A DNA stretch of 64,000 nucleotides from Xenophilus sp. AP218F (GTDB taxonomy: Bacteria; Pseudomonadota; Gammaproteobacteria; Burkholderiales; Chromobacteriaceae): contig NJIE01000027.1 of the NCBI GenBank assembly GCA_002213445.1, positions 44,638 to 108,637 on the forward strand. Reading direction: 5' to 3'. Position 1 is the stretch's first letter; the number at the start of each line of letters is the position of its first letter. The notes under the pieces are model-generated. The model was not told the origin of the DNA and made no database searches. It saw nothing but the letters and a program-made list of their open reading frames with translations. Both the position numbers and the translations under genes were made by a program. This document shows, piece after piece, positions 8,755-18,067 of the stretch.

Positions 8755-8801
8755 CTGCGTTGACCGCGGCGCGCGCCGGACAGGGCGCGCCGGGCGAAAT
8801 C

Positions 8802-9206
8802 TTATTCGGCGCCGGTGTCGGCAGCCGGCGCTTCCACAGCGGCCGGGGCCGGGGCGGCCGCCTTGGGCTGGGCTTGCAGCTCGGCCGCTTTCTTCTCTTC
8901 CGCGCTCACTTCGCCTTGCGGCTTGCCGTTCAGATCGAAACGCTTGCCGCCGCGAGCCAAAGCCTTGATATAGCGCGGCTTGCGGCAATGGTTGGCCACC
9001 ACGCGGGAAATCAGCGCCGGATCGAATTGGGACAGCGCAGCGATCAGACTCTCGTGAATGCCCAGAGCTAGCGGACGGAACTGGCGGAACACGTCGAACT
9101 TGCTGTAAATGTGATCCGCGATCATCTCGGTCTGCTTCTTCTTGGAGAGGCTTTGAACTGCAGACTTGAGAGCAGCACCCAGTGCCGTTTCAGTATTTGG
9201 CTTCAT
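8802..9206 (-). CDS. proQ: ProQ/FinO-domain RNA chaperone, minimal neisserial type
   Basis: 134 aa. The ProQ/FinO domain covers about residues 5-100 (SLSKKKQTEMIADHI, HCRKPRYIKALARGGKRFDLNG). The family binds structured 3' ends of mRNAs and small RNAs and matches them. The long linker and C-terminal Tudor-like domain of E. coli ProQ are absent; instead there is a short Ala/Pro/Glu tail, as in the small Neisseria protein. Monocistronic on the minus strand, with its own terminator. Confidence 0.9.
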   Translation of the reverse strand: MKPNTETALGAALKSAVQSLSKKKQTEMIADHIYSKFDVFRQFRPLALGIHESLIAALSQFDPALISRVVANHCRKPRYIKALARGGKRFDLNGKPQGEVSAEEKKAAELQAQPKAAAPAPAAVEAPAADTGAE

Positions 9207-9394
9207 GAACTTCTATCTAGATCCGTTGATGCAAAGGCAGCGATGCTGCCCGACCAAGAGGCGTGATGCAACCGGCCACTTGTCCAGTTTGGTTGACTAA
9301 GTCTGCAAACGCAAAACTAGCGCTCAGGACGGCATTTTAATACAGCGCGGGCGACAGCGCCATGCGCCGGACCGGCGCGGTGTTTGCCGCCGCG

Positions 9395-9481
9395 TGGTGC
9401 CCCGGGCCGGGGTCGAACCGGCACAGCCGAAGCCGAGGGATTTTAAGTCCCTTGTGTCTACCAATTTCACCACCGGGGCAC
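9395..9481 (-). tRNA. tRNA-Leu (anticodon TAA)
   Basis: 87 nt with encoded CCA and the long variable arm of class II tRNAs. Acceptor GTGCCCC pairs with GGGGCAC; the anticodon loop CTTAAAA reads UUA, a rare codon in this GC-rich sequence. Confidence 0.94.
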
Positions 9482-9609
9482 GTCGAGGGGGCGATTTTAG
9501 CCCATGGAGCGCGCTGCTGGCAATGCGCCGCCGCAAGCCCTTCCCTCCGCGATAAGCGGCCGCGCAGTTTACCCGCGCCGCCGCCCTCCGGCAAATTTTC
9601 CAAACGCGC

Positions 9610-10173
9610 TTAGCCGCCCGCCGCCGGGAAGGGACCCAGCGGCTGGCAATCCTCCACCCACGTCGCGTCCTGGGCATTCGGGACATAAACCTGGTTGACC
9701 GCCGACGGCGGATAAGCGAGCGCATCCGAACACGTCGCGCTCTGGCCCGGCCCCGCCGCCACCTTGGCGCCCTTGACCAGAACGCAACGCTCCACCGCGT
9801 TCAACTGGCTCCAGGCCGGGCAGATGGCGTTGGCGCGGCGGTACTCTTCCACCGACCCGGCCGGCGCGCTGAAGGACCACCAGCGCCCCAGCCTGGAGGC
9901 TGGCTTGCTCGCGTCCCACACCCGATACACCATCACCGCTCCAGCGGTCTGCTGGAACACCTTGCCCAAACACAAGCCGCCCTTGCCAGGCGCTGCCACC
10001 GCGGCCGACAGCAGCGCCTCGTCGGTCGTCTCCCGCATACCCGCGGGCGGCGGCAGCACCGCACCCACGCAGCCATCCGCCAGCGACGGATTTTTGTCAG
10101 GCGACAAGCTGACGCACCCTGCCAAGATCGAACACAACGCCACCATCGCCAGCAAACGGATGGATGTCTTCAT
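9610..10173 (-). CDS. predicted lipoprotein of unknown function
   Basis: 187 aa. It begins MKTSIRLLAMVALCSILAGC, a lipoprotein signal with lipobox LAGC. The mature part has several cysteines (at DGCVG, GLCLG, AICPAW, RCVLV, ATCSD, EDCQP), an even number that could form disulphides in the periplasm, and a WWSF stretch. I do not recognise the family. The start at 10173 is preceded by GGGGAGAGG; an open frame extends upstream but without signal-peptide character. Located between tRNA-Leu and the tRNA-Cys/Gly cluster, all on the minus strand. Confidence 0.72.
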   Translation of the reverse strand: MKTSIRLLAMVALCSILAGCVSLSPDKNPSLADGCVGAVLPPPAGMRETTDEALLSAAVAAPGKGGLCLGKVFQQTAGAVMVYRVWDASKPASRLGRWWSFSAPAGSVEEYRRANAICPAWSQLNAVERCVLVKGAKVAAGPGQSATCSDALAYPPSAVNQVYVPNAQDATWVEDCQPLGPFPAAGG

Positions 10174-10300
10174 CAACCTCTCCCCAAATAGCCGGCAAAA
10201 GCGCCGGACTCGTGGGCTGAAAAATAGGCGATTGCCCCGCCATGCGCAGCTGGCCGTTATAGACGGAGGGCGGGAAAAGCATCGGAGAAAGATATAAAAG

Positions 10301-10334
10301 AAAAAACCCGACAATCGCTGGATTGTCGGGTTTT
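10301..10334. terminator. bidirectional terminator after the tRNA-Cys/Gly cluster
   Basis: Perfect stem AAAACCCGACAATC with GATTGTCGGGTTTT around GCTG. It ends the pgsA-tRNA transcript on the minus strand. Confidence 0.9.
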
Positions 10335-10338
10335 ATCC

Positions 10339-10412
10339 TGGAGGCGGGGGTCGGAATCGAACCGGCGTAGACGGATTTGCAATCCGCTGCATAACCACTT
10401 TGCTACCCCGCC
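10339..10412 (-). tRNA. tRNA-Cys (anticodon GCA)
   Basis: 74 nt with encoded CCA. Acceptor GGCGGGG pairs with CCCCGCC; the anticodon loop TTGCAAA carries GCA. It is the last gene in the cluster after the two tRNA-Gly genes. Confidence 0.95.
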
Positions 10413-10456
10413 GCTTGAGCGGCATCAATCAGTTAATGAAACTGATTGCGATAAAT

Positions 10457-10532
10457 TGGAGCGGGAAACGAGGCTCGAACTCGCGACCTCAACCTTGGCA
10501 AGGTTGCGCTCTACCAACTGAGCTATTCCCGC
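10457..10532 (-). tRNA. tRNA-Gly (anticodon GCC), copy 1
   Basis: 76 nt with encoded CCA; anticodon loop TTGCCAA. Identical to the copy at 10559-10634. Gly-GCC and Cys tRNAs downstream of pgsA are a common proteobacterial arrangement. Confidence 0.95.
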
Positions 10533-10558
10533 GTCGCAAAACAATCGCAAGAGAGGGA

Positions 10559-10634
10559 TGGAGCGGGAAACGAGGCTCGAACTCGCGACCTCAACCTTGG
10601 CAAGGTTGCGCTCTACCAACTGAGCTATTCCCGC
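10559..10634 (-). tRNA. tRNA-Gly (anticodon GCC), copy 2
   Basis: 76 nt with encoded CCA, identical to copy 1, 26 bp away. It starts 100 bp after the pgsA stop on the same strand and is probably cut from the pgsA read-through transcript or made from its own promoter. Confidence 0.95.
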
Positions 10635-10734
10635 ACTGCCTGACTTGCAAAACTGCTTCTGTTTTCTCGTCGCTGCTTCTCAGTAGCGGCGAGAGACTGC
10701 GAATTATAAGGATTTATTCCCGGGTGTCAACACT

Positions 10735-11316
10735 TCAAACATCAATTTTTTTACCCGAAAACTCCCGCGCAGCCATTCTCAGGTAATAAGCCATTGACCA
10801 CAAAGTCAAAATCACGGCGATGACCATGAAAACATTCCCGACGATCAAGGCGGAAACGCCGGCCGGCAACGGGCCTGCGTATAACAGCAGCAGGATCGCC
10901 ACCATTTGCGCCGCCGTTTTGAGCTTGCCGATGTAGGCCACCGCCACGCTGTTGCGGGTGCCCATTTCCGCCATCCATTCGCGCAGGGCGGAAATGGCGA
11001 TCTCGCGGCCGATGATGATCATCGCCATCCAGCCCGGCGTCCGCCCCATTTCCACCAGCAGGATCAGCGCGGCGGCCACGATCAGCTTGTCCGCCACCGG
11101 GTCGAGAAAGGCACCGAAGGCCGAAGTCTGGCCCAGCTTGCGCGCCAGATAGCCGTCCAGCCAGTCGGTGGCGGCGGCCAGCGCGAAGATGCCGGCGCCC
11201 ACCCCGTTGCGGCTCTCCAGCAGCAGGATGGAGTCCGGCAGAAAGAATACGGCCACGCAGATCGGAATCAGGGCGACCCTGAGCCAGGTCAGGAAAATCG
11301 GCAAATTGAAGGGCAT
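10735..11316 (-). CDS. pgsA: CDP-diacylglycerol--glycerol-3-phosphate 3-phosphatidyltransferase
   Basis: 193 aa, multi-span inner-membrane enzyme that makes phosphatidylglycerophosphate, the committed step to phosphatidylglycerol and cardiolipin. The complete CDP-alcohol phosphotransferase motif is present: D51, D54, G55, A58, R59, G68, D72 and D76 with exact family spacing. It follows uvrC by 90 bp on the minus strand and precedes the tRNA cluster, the usual uvrC-pgsA order. Its substrate comes partly through GpsA, also encoded in this window. Confidence 0.96.
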   Translation of the reverse strand: MPFNLPIFLTWLRVALIPICVAVFFLPDSILLLESRNGVGAGIFALAAATDWLDGYLARKLGQTSAFGAFLDPVADKLIVAAALILLVEMGRTPGWMAMIIIGREIAISALREWMAEMGTRNSVAVAYIGKLKTAAQMVAILLLLYAGPLPAGVSALIVGNVFMVIAVILTLWSMAYYLRMAAREFSGKKIDV

Positions 11317-11406
11317 CAGTCGTTGGTCTTGTCGTCAGCAGGCTCGAAACACGGCGTTGGATTCGTTCCCCGAGCCTGATCCGGGAGCGAATGCGTCGTT
11401 GCGGCG

Positions 11407-13230
11407 TCAATGTAGCGCATTGTAAATCTTTTCGGCCAGCGTGCGGCTGATACCTTCCACCTTGGCCAGATCGTCCATGCTGGCGGCCGCCACCCCGCGC
11501 AGGCCGCCAAAGCGGGTGAGCAGCAGCTGGCGGCGCTTGGCGCCGATGCCGGGGATGTCTTCCAGCGTGGAGGCGGTGCGCGCCTTGGCGCGGCGCGCGC
11601 GGTGGCCGGTGATGGCGAAGCGGTGCGCCTCGTCGCGCACGGTCTGGATCAGGTGCAGCGCGGGGTGATCGGACTTGAGATTCAGCTCCTTGCCCAAGTA
11701 CGGCAGGATCAGCGTCTCCAGCCCCGGCTTGCGCTCCTCGCCCTTGGCGACGCCGACGATGGGCAGGCTGGTCAAACCCAGCTCGGCCATCACTTCCAGC
11801 GCCACGCCCACCTGGCCCTTGCCGCCATCGATGAACAAGGCGTCCGGCAGCTTGCCCTCCCCGGCCGCCAGCTTGCCGTAGCGCCGCGTCAGCGCTTCGC
11901 GCATCGCCGCGTAGTCGTCGCCGGGTTTGGCGGTTTCGATATTGAAGCGACGGTATTCCGACGGCTGCATGCCGCCCTTGTCGTACACCACGCAGGAGGC
12001 GACGGTGGCCTCGCCCATGGTGTGGCTGATGTCGAAGCACTCGAAGCGCTGCGCGCCGTCCAGCTCCAGCGCTTCGCCCAGCTCTGCCAGGCGCTTGCTT
12101 TGCGTGGCGCGGCTGTTCAGTTTTTGCATCAAGGCGAGGTCGGCGTTCTTTTCGGCCATCTCCAGCCAGACCCGGCGCTCGCCTATCGGGTTGGCGGCGA
12201 TGGCGAGCTTGCGGCCGGCCAAGTGCTGCAGGTAGTCGCGCAGCGCCTCGCTCAGCTCGCCGTTGACGATCAGCGCCGGCGGCGGCGATTTGTGCGGCTG
12301 GTAATACTGGCCGATGAAGGCTTCCAGGATTTCATCGCGCGAATCGGCCTCGCCGCCCACCGGGAAGTGGCTCTTGTCGCCCAGGTGGCGTCCGCCTCGT
12401 ATCATCACCAGATTGACGCAAGGCATGCCGTCGCGCAGCTGGGCGGCCACCACGTCGCAATCCTGCTGGCTTTGATTGCTGGAAACGAATTGCTTTTCCT
12501 GCACCCGCGACAGCGCCTGGATCTGGTCGCGCAACTCGGCGGCCTGTTCGAACTCCATCGCCTCGGCCGCGGCCAGCATGCGCCGGGTCAGCTCGTCGAT
12601 CAGCTCGCTCTGCCGGCCGTTCAGGAAAGCCACCGCGCTGGCCACGTCGGCGGCGTACTCGTCGCGGCCGATGTGATCGACGCAGGGGCCCGAGCAGCGC
12701 TTGATCTGGTACAGCAGACAAGGCCGGGAGCGATTGGCGAACACCGCGTCCTCGCAGGTGCGCAGACGGAACACCTTCTGCAGGATCTGTATGCTTTCGC
12801 GCACCGCGTAGCTGTTGGGATAAGGGCCGAAATACTGGTTGGGTTTCTTCGGCTCGCCGCGAAAGTAGGCCAGCTGCGGAAACGCGTGGCCGCTGAACAT
12901 CAGGTAGGGATAGGATTTGTCGTCGCGGAACAGGATGTTGTAACGCGGCGAGAGCGCCTTGATCAGGTTGTTTTCCAGCAGCAGCGCCTCGGCCTCGGAG
13001 CGCGTGACCGTGGTTTCGATATGGGCGATCTGCCGCACCATCAGCTGGATGCGCGGCGAAAGATCGCTTTTCTGGAAATAGGAGCTGACCCGGCGCTTGA
13101 GGTCTATCGCCTTGCCTACATACAAGACATTGCCCGCCGCATCCAGCATCCGATAGACGCCGGGCAAGGCGGGCAGGTTCTGCAATACGCTTTGGCTATC
13201 GAATGCGTCTTTGGCCACTATTTGCCGCAC
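11407..13230 (-). CDS. uvrC: excinuclease ABC subunit C
   Basis: 607 aa from the GTG at 13230, or 603 aa from a second in-frame GTG at 13218. UvrC makes both incisions in nucleotide excision repair with UvrA and UvrB. Order of parts: GIY-YIG nuclease (~17-95, LPGVYRMLDAAGNVLYVGKA), UVR motif binding UvrB (~205-240), RNase H-like nuclease (FECFDISHTMGEATVASCVV region, ~390-500) and C-terminal helix-hairpin-helix (IPGIGAKRRQLLLTRFGG). The upstream gene's TAG shares its G with the GTG at 13218, so coupling is likely and the true start could be either; neither has a strong ribosome-binding site. Confidence 0.95.
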   Translation of the reverse strand: MRQIVAKDAFDSQSVLQNLPALPGVYRMLDAAGNVLYVGKAIDLKRRVSSYFQKSDLSPRIQLMVRQIAHIETTVTRSEAEALLLENNLIKALSPRYNILFRDDKSYPYLMFSGHAFPQLAYFRGEPKKPNQYFGPYPNSYAVRESIQILQKVFRLRTCEDAVFANRSRPCLLYQIKRCSGPCVDHIGRDEYAADVASAVAFLNGRQSELIDELTRRMLAAAEAMEFEQAAELRDQIQALSRVQEKQFVSSNQSQQDCDVVAAQLRDGMPCVNLVMIRGGRHLGDKSHFPVGGEADSRDEILEAFIGQYYQPHKSPPPALIVNGELSEALRDYLQHLAGRKLAIAANPIGERRVWLEMAEKNADLALMQKLNSRATQSKRLAELGEALELDGAQRFECFDISHTMGEATVASCVVYDKGGMQPSEYRRFNIETAKPGDDYAAMREALTRRYGKLAAGEGKLPDALFIDGGKGQVGVALEVMAELGLTSLPIVGVAKGEERKPGLETLILPYLGKELNLKSDHPALHLIQTVRDEAHRFAITGHRARRAKARTASTLEDIPGIGAKRRQLLLTRFGGLRGVAAASMDDLAKVEGISRTLAEKIYNALH

Positions 13231-13652
13231 CAGATCTTGACGTCGGCCTCGGCCTGGCGGATCAGGCCGGCGCGCTGGGCGTCGGTGGCCAGCGCGTTGC
13301 TGCCGGCCAGGCGGATGCGGCCGTTCAGTTGCAGGGTTTTCAGGTTGTCCCGCGCGCGCAGGCAGTTTTGCGCCTTGATCTTGGCGTTGGCCTCGGCGAT
13401 GCGGGCGTTGTCGGCCTCCGGCCCGCTGCTGGCCTTGCGCTCCGCCGCCTTATTGCGCGCCTGCGGAGCGGAGGCGTCGCCCGCCGCCGCTTGCGGCGCG
13501 CGCACGTCCAGCCGGCGGGCGTTGACGTTGGGGGGCGGCTGGTCGGAATAGACGGTTTTGCCGCCGGCGTCCTTCCAGGTGTACACCTCGGCGGCGGCCA
13601 GCCCGGGCAATAGCAAACCCAGCAAAAACGTCCATACTGTAAAAGATTTCAT
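13218..13652 (-). CDS. periplasmic DUF4124-like protein
   Basis: 144 aa. A signal peptide ([21 protein letters not shown]) is followed by [20 protein letters not shown], the typical start of the DUF4124 domain, which folds into a small beta structure in many proteobacterial exported proteins. The C-terminal half is a charged, Ala-rich helix-forming stretch ending KIWCGK. The gene overlaps the start of uvrC and is in one operon with uvrC and pgsA. Function unknown. Confidence 0.82.
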   Translation of the reverse strand: MKSFTVWTFLLGLLLPGLAAAEVYTWKDAGGKTVYSDQPPPNVNARRLDVRAPQAAAGDASAPQARNKAAERKASSGPEADNARIAEANAKIKAQNCLRARDNLKTLQLNGRIRLAGSNALATDAQRAGLIRQAEADVKIWCGK

Positions 13653-13735
13653 CCGCGCATCCCCGCCGTGTCCTGAACTCCCTGATTGTAAGGCCTGGCC
13701 CGGCGTCGCGCAAAAGACCCGGCCTCCCGCCGTTT

Positions 13736-13764
13736 TTGCAACCGCAGGCGCGATCCGATATAAT
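13736..13764 (+). promoter_or_regulatory. guaB promoter
   Basis: TTGCAA (13736-13741), a 17-bp spacer and a perfect TATAAT (13759-13764), 29 bp before the guaB start codon. Confidence 0.72.
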
Positions 13765-13792
13765 GCCGCTTTGCCGAAAAGGAAACGCCAAG

Positions 13793-15256
13793 ATGCGTAT
13801 CATCGAGAAAGCCTATACTTTCGACGACGTTCTCCTCGTCCCGGCCCATTCCGAAGTTCTGCCGCGCGACGTATCCCTCTCTACCAAGCTCACCCGCAAC
13901 ATCACCCTGAACCTGCCGCTGGTTTCCGCAGCCATGGACACCGTGACCGAAGCCCGCCTCGCCATCGCCATGGCGCAGGAAGGCGGCATCGGCATCGTGC
14001 ACAAGAACATGAGCGCCGAAAAGCAAGCGATCGAGGTTTCCAAGGTGAAGCGCCACGAGAGCGGCGTAGTGAAGGATCCGATCACCATCGCTCCGGACAT
14101 GCTGGTTCGTGACCTGGTTCTGCTGACCCGCCAGCACAAGATTTCCGGCCTGCCGGTGATCGAGGCCGGCAAGGTGGTCGGCATCGTCACCAACCGCGAC
14201 CTGCGTTTCGAAACCCGTCTCGACCAGACCGTCGGCTCCATCATGACCCCGCGCGAGCGCCTGATCACCGTCAAGGAAGGCGCCAGCATCGACGAAGCGC
14301 GCGAACTGATGCACAAGCACCGCCTGGAGCGCGTGCTGGTGATCAACGACGCCTGGGAGCTGAAGGGCCTGATCACGGTCAAGGACATCGTCAAGACCAG
14401 CGAACACCCCAACGCCAACAAGGACAGCCAGGGTCGCCTGCGCGTAGGCGCCGCCGTCGGCACCGGCGCGGACACCGAAGAGCGCGTCAAGGCGCTGGTG
14501 GCCGCCGGCGTGGACGTGATCGTGGTGGACACCGCCCACGGCCACAGCCAGGGCGTGATCGACCGCGTGCGCTGGGTGAAGCAAACTTTCCCGCACGTCG
14601 ACGTGATCGGCGGCAACATCGCCACCGCGCAAGCCGCGCTGGATCTGGTGGCCGCCGGCGCCGACGGCGTCAAGGTCGGCATCGGCCCCGGCTCGATCTG
14701 CACCACCCGCATCGTGGCCGGCGTGGGCGTGCCGCAGCTGACCGCCATCCACAATGTTTCCGAAGCGCTGAAAGGCACCGGCGTGCCGATGATCGCCGAC
14801 GGCGGCATCCGCTTCTCCGGGGACATCGCCAAGGCCCTGGCGGCCGGCGGCAGCGCCGTGATGCTGGGCGGCATGTTCGCCGGCACCGAAGAAGCGCCGG
14901 GCGAAGTGGAACTGTTCCAGGGCCGCTCCTACAAGTCCTACCGCGGCATGGGCTCCCTTGGCGCGATGAGCCAGGGTTCCGCCGACCGCTACTTCCAGGA
15001 CAGCTCCAACGCCGCCGACAAGTTCGTGCCGGAAGGCATCGAAGGCCGCGTGCCGTACAAGGGCTCCATCGCCCAGGTGATCCACCAGCTGGTGGGCGGC
15101 CTGCGCTCGTCGATGGGCTACCTCGGCTGCCCGACCATCCCGGCCATGCACGAGAAGGCGCAGTTCGTGGAGATCACCTCCGCCGGCATCCGCGAGTCCC
15201 ACGTTCACGACGTGCAGATCACCAAGGAAGCGCCGAACTACCACGTGGATCGTTGA
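13793..15256 (+). CDS. guaB: IMP dehydrogenase
   Basis: 487 aa. Oxidises IMP to XMP with NAD, the first committed step of GMP synthesis. A TIM barrel (1-90 and 215-487) is interrupted by two CBS domains (~93-150 and ~152-210). The catalytic Cys303 lies in GPGSICTTR, and the flap carries [10 protein letters not shown]. The start ATG at 13793 ([15 protein letters not shown]) has AAGGAAACG upstream; an earlier ATG gives residues not found in the family. guaA is not adjacent; a terminator follows, so the gene is transcribed alone. Confidence 0.97.
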   Translation: MRIIEKAYTFDDVLLVPAHSEVLPRDVSLSTKLTRNITLNLPLVSAAMDTVTEARLAIAMAQEGGIGIVHKNMSAEKQAIEVSKVKRHESGVVKDPITIAPDMLVRDLVLLTRQHKISGLPVIEAGKVVGIVTNRDLRFETRLDQTVGSIMTPRERLITVKEGASIDEARELMHKHRLERVLVINDAWELKGLITVKDIVKTSEHPNANKDSQGRLRVGAAVGTGADTEERVKALVAAGVDVIVVDTAHGHSQGVIDRVRWVKQTFPHVDVIGGNIATAQAALDLVAAGADGVKVGIGPGSICTTRIVAGVGVPQLTAIHNVSEALKGTGVPMIADGGIRFSGDIAKALAAGGSAVMLGGMFAGTEEAPGEVELFQGRSYKSYRGMGSLGAMSQGSADRYFQDSSNAADKFVPEGIEGRVPYKGSIAQVIHQLVGGLRSSMGYLGCPTIPAMHEKAQFVEITSAGIRESHVHDVQITKEAPNYHVDR

Positions 15257-15280
15257 TCCGCCTGCTCCAGCTCAAACGAA

Positions 15281-15308
15281 AGCCCGCGTCACGCCACGCG
15301 GGCTTTTT
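15281..15308 (+). terminator. guaB terminator
   Basis: 9-bp stem AGCCCGCGT (15281-15289) with ACGCGGGCT (15296-15304), then five T. Confidence 0.9.
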
Positions 15309-15324
15309 CTTTATGCCCTCCCCC

Positions 15325-16230
15325 TCACCCCTGCCCTTCGGACTGGGGCAACAGCAGCGCCTGCCGGCTCTGGCACAGCTCCACCAGGAAATCCCATACC
15401 GCCCGGTAACGCAGGGTGTGGCGAATGTCGCCGCGCGCGCTGATCCAGTAGCTGCGCACGATGCTCAACTCCGGCAGCACCCGCGCCAGCCGCGGATCAT
15501 CGAACGTCATGTAGTAAGGCAGCACCGCGATGCCGCCGTCCGCCAGCGCCGCCTCGCGCTGCGCCACCACGCTGGTGCTGCGCAGCGACAGGCGCGGATT
15601 GCGGCACAAGCCGTGGTGGAACATCAGCTCGCGGCTGAACAGCAGATCGTCGACATAGCCGATGATCTGGTGTCCGCCCAGGTCTTCCCGCTCGCGGATG
15701 GGTTCGCGGCCGGCCAGATAGGACGGCGTGGCGTACAGCCCCAACGCGTAGTCGGTCAGCTTGCGCGTCACCACCAGATTGGCCTGCGGCCGCTCCAGCG
15801 CGATGGCGATATCCACCTCCCGGCTGGTGATGCTGACAAAACGCGGCACCGCCACCAGATCGACCTCCAGCCCGGGAAAGCGCGCCATCAGGGCCGGCAG
15901 GTGCCGCCCGAGGAAAATCGCCCCCAGCCCTTCCGGCGCGCCGATGCGCACCAGGCCGCTTACCTCGGCATGGCCGGCCCGCCCCACGTCCAGCATCTGC
16001 GAAGCGGTGTTTTCCAGCGCCTCGGCCAGCGGCAGCAGCTGCCGGCCCGCGGCGGTCAGGACGTAACCGTCCGGCTGCTGCACGAACAAGGGCTGGCCCA
16101 GCGCCGCTTCCAGCTCGGCGATATGGCGGGCGACGGTGGCGTGGGTGGTGCCCAGTTGCCGCGCGGCGCTCAGCAGCTTGCCGCCGCGCTGCAAGGCCAG
16201 GAAAAAACGCACATCGTTCCAGTCGAACAT
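15325..16230 (-). CDS. LysR-family transcriptional regulator
   Basis: 301 aa. Winged-helix DNA-binding domain at ~1-60 (DVRFFLALQRGGKLLSAAR, THATVARHIAELEAALGQPL) and a substrate-binding domain at ~90-290. It is transcribed away from the GMC oxidoreductase and MHS transporter genes, with 178 bp between start codons, so it probably controls that module in response to its substrate. The start at 16230 (MFDWNDVRFF) fits the family; the open frame upstream would cover the operator region. Confidence 0.9.
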   Translation of the reverse strand: MFDWNDVRFFLALQRGGKLLSAARQLGTTHATVARHIAELEAALGQPLFVQQPDGYVLTAAGRQLLPLAEALENTASQMLDVGRAGHAEVSGLVRIGAPEGLGAIFLGRHLPALMARFPGLEVDLVAVPRFVSITSREVDIAIALERPQANLVVTRKLTDYALGLYATPSYLAGREPIREREDLGGHQIIGYVDDLLFSRELMFHHGLCRNPRLSLRSTSVVAQREAALADGGIAVLPYYMTFDDPRLARVLPELSIVRSYWISARGDIRHTLRYRAVWDFLVELCQSRQALLLPQSEGQG

Positions 16231-16266
16231 CGCCGCTCCCAAGCATCTGTTTTCACGGGCGAGCAT

Positions 16267-16280
16267 TGTGCATATGCACA
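16267..16280. promoter_or_regulatory. palindromic operator candidate between LysR gene and GMC oxidoreductase gene
   Basis: TGTGCATATGCACA, a perfect 14-bp palindrome 36 bp upstream of the regulator start codon. It contains T-N11-A spacing as in LysR boxes. Assignment to this regulator is inferred from position only. Confidence 0.5.
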
Positions 16281-16408
16281 CGCCAGCCGGCCGCTTTGCC
16301 GCGCCGGCTGTTCAAAAATTAACACATGCTGTTTTCTTGTGGCTATTTCCAATGCAGGCGCGCTCCGTTTAGATGTTTGGCATAAGAACATTCCCCAGCG
16401 AGTCGCCC

Positions 16409-18034
16409 ATGTTCAGCCAGGAGTTCGATTACATCATCGTCGGCGCCGGCAGCGCCGGTTGCCTGCTGGCCAATCGCCTGTCCGTCGACCCCGCCAACCG
16501 GGTGCTGCTGCTGGAGGCGGGCGGCAAGGACTGGCATCCATGGATACACATCCCGGTGGGTTATCTGTACTGCATCGGCAACCCGCGCGCCGACTGGTGC
16601 TACCAGACCGTGGCGCAGCGCCAGCTGGGCGGCCGGCAGCTGGGTTATCCGCGCGGCAAGGTGCTGGGCGGCTGCTCGTCGATCAACGGCATGATCTACA
16701 TGCGCGGCCAGGCGGCGGATTACGACCATTGGGCGGCGCTAGGCAACGAAGGCTGGAGCTGGCGGGAGGTGCTGCCGGACTTTCTCGGCATGGAGGACCA
16801 CTTCGCGCCGGAACGCCCCGGCCACGCCGCCGGCGGCGAATTGCGGGTGGAGCGGCAACGCCTGCGCTGGCCGCTGCTGGACGACTTTCGCGCCGCCGCC
16901 GCGGAGAGCGGCATCCCGCCGATCCACGACTTCAATACCGGCGACAACGAGGGCTGCGCCTACTTCGAAGTCAACCAGAAGGGCGGCTGGCGCTGGAACA
17001 GCGCCAAGGCTTTTCTGCGCCCGGCCAGCCATCGCGCCAACCTGACCGTGCTCACCCGCGCCCACGCCGAAAAGCTGCTGCTGGAGCAAGGCCGGGCCGC
17101 GGCGGTGGCATTCTTGCAACAGGGCCGGCGCTTCACCGCCCGCTGTCGCGGCGAGATCATCCTCGCCGCCGGGGCCATCGGCTCGCCGCTTTTGTTGCAG
17201 CGCAGCGGCATCGGTCCGGCCGCTTTGCTGCAACAGCACGGCATACCGGTGCGCCACGCCCTGCCCGGCGTCGGCGGCAATCTGCAGGACCATCTGCAGC
17301 TGCGGCTGATCTTCAAGGTGAGGGGCGCGCTCACCCTCAACCAGCTGGCGGCGAGCTGGCGCGGCAAGCTGGCCATGGCCTGGCAGTATTTCCGCCATCG
17401 CGGCGGCCCTCTGTCGATGGCCCCCAGCCAACTGGGCGCGTTCGCCCGCAGCGACCCGAGCCAGACCCGCGCCAACCTGGAATTCCACGTGCAGCCGCTG
17501 TCGCTGGAGCGCTTCGGCCAGCCGCTGCACGGCTTCCCGGCCTTCACCGCCTCGGTTTGCGACTTGCGCCCGCAAAGCCGCGGCCGGGTGGCCATCGGCG
17601 GGCCCGGCGCGGACGACCACCCGGTGATCCACCCCAACTATCTCAGCCACCCGCAAGACCTGCGCACAGCCGCGGACGCCATCCGCCTGGCCCGCCGCAT
17701 CGCCGCCGCGCCGGCGCTGGCCCGCTACGCGCCGCAAGAATACAAACCCGGCCCCGGTTACGTCAGCGATGAAGAGCTGGCGCGCGCCGCCGGGGAAATC
17801 GGCACCACCATCTTCCACCCGGCGGGCAGCTGCAAGATGGGCGACGACGACTACGCTGTGGTGGACCCCAGGCTGCGGGTGCGCGGCGTCGCCGGCCTGC
17901 GGGTGGCGGACGCCTCGGTGATGCCGACCATCACCTCCGGCAACACCAACGCGCCGACGCTGATGATCGCCGAAAAGGGCGCGCGCATGATTTTGCAGGA
18001 CGCCGCCCGGCGCGATGGCGGGCGGGGACAATAA
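16409..18034 (+). CDS. GMC-family FAD oxidoreductase (choline/alcohol dehydrogenase-like)
   Basis: 541 aa. The FAD-binding motif VGAGSAGCLLANRL is at ~12-26, the GMC signature GYPRGKVLGGCSSINGMIYMRG at ~82-103 (shown for position, key residues GG-SS-N), and the catalytic pair is His in FHPAGSCKMG and Asn in SGNTNAPTL near the C-terminus. The family oxidises primary or secondary alcohols, choline being the best known; no betaine aldehyde dehydrogenase gene is adjacent, so choline is not proven. Followed after 33 bp by an MHS transporter in the same direction and divergent from a LysR gene, suggesting uptake and oxidation of one substrate. Confidence 0.9.
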   Translation: MFSQEFDYIIVGAGSAGCLLANRLSVDPANRVLLLEAGGKDWHPWIHIPVGYLYCIGNPRADWCYQTVAQRQLGGRQLGYPRGKVLGGCSSINGMIYMRGQAADYDHWAALGNEGWSWREVLPDFLGMEDHFAPERPGHAAGGELRVERQRLRWPLLDDFRAAAAESGIPPIHDFNTGDNEGCAYFEVNQKGGWRWNSAKAFLRPASHRANLTVLTRAHAEKLLLEQGRAAAVAFLQQGRRFTARCRGEIILAAGAIGSPLLLQRSGIGPAALLQQHGIPVRHALPGVGGNLQDHLQLRLIFKVRGALTLNQLAASWRGKLAMAWQYFRHRGGPLSMAPSQLGAFARSDPSQTRANLEFHVQPLSLERFGQPLHGFPAFTASVCDLRPQSRGRVAIGGPGADDHPVIHPNYLSHPQDLRTAADAIRLARRIAAAPALARYAPQEYKPGPGYVSDEELARAAGEIGTTIFHPAGSCKMGDDDYAVVDPRLRVRGVAGLRVADASVMPTITSGNTNAPTLMIAEKGARMILQDAARRDGGRGQ

Positions 18035-18067
18035 GCCGCGTCCGCGGCGCACACCATGGAGAGAGAG

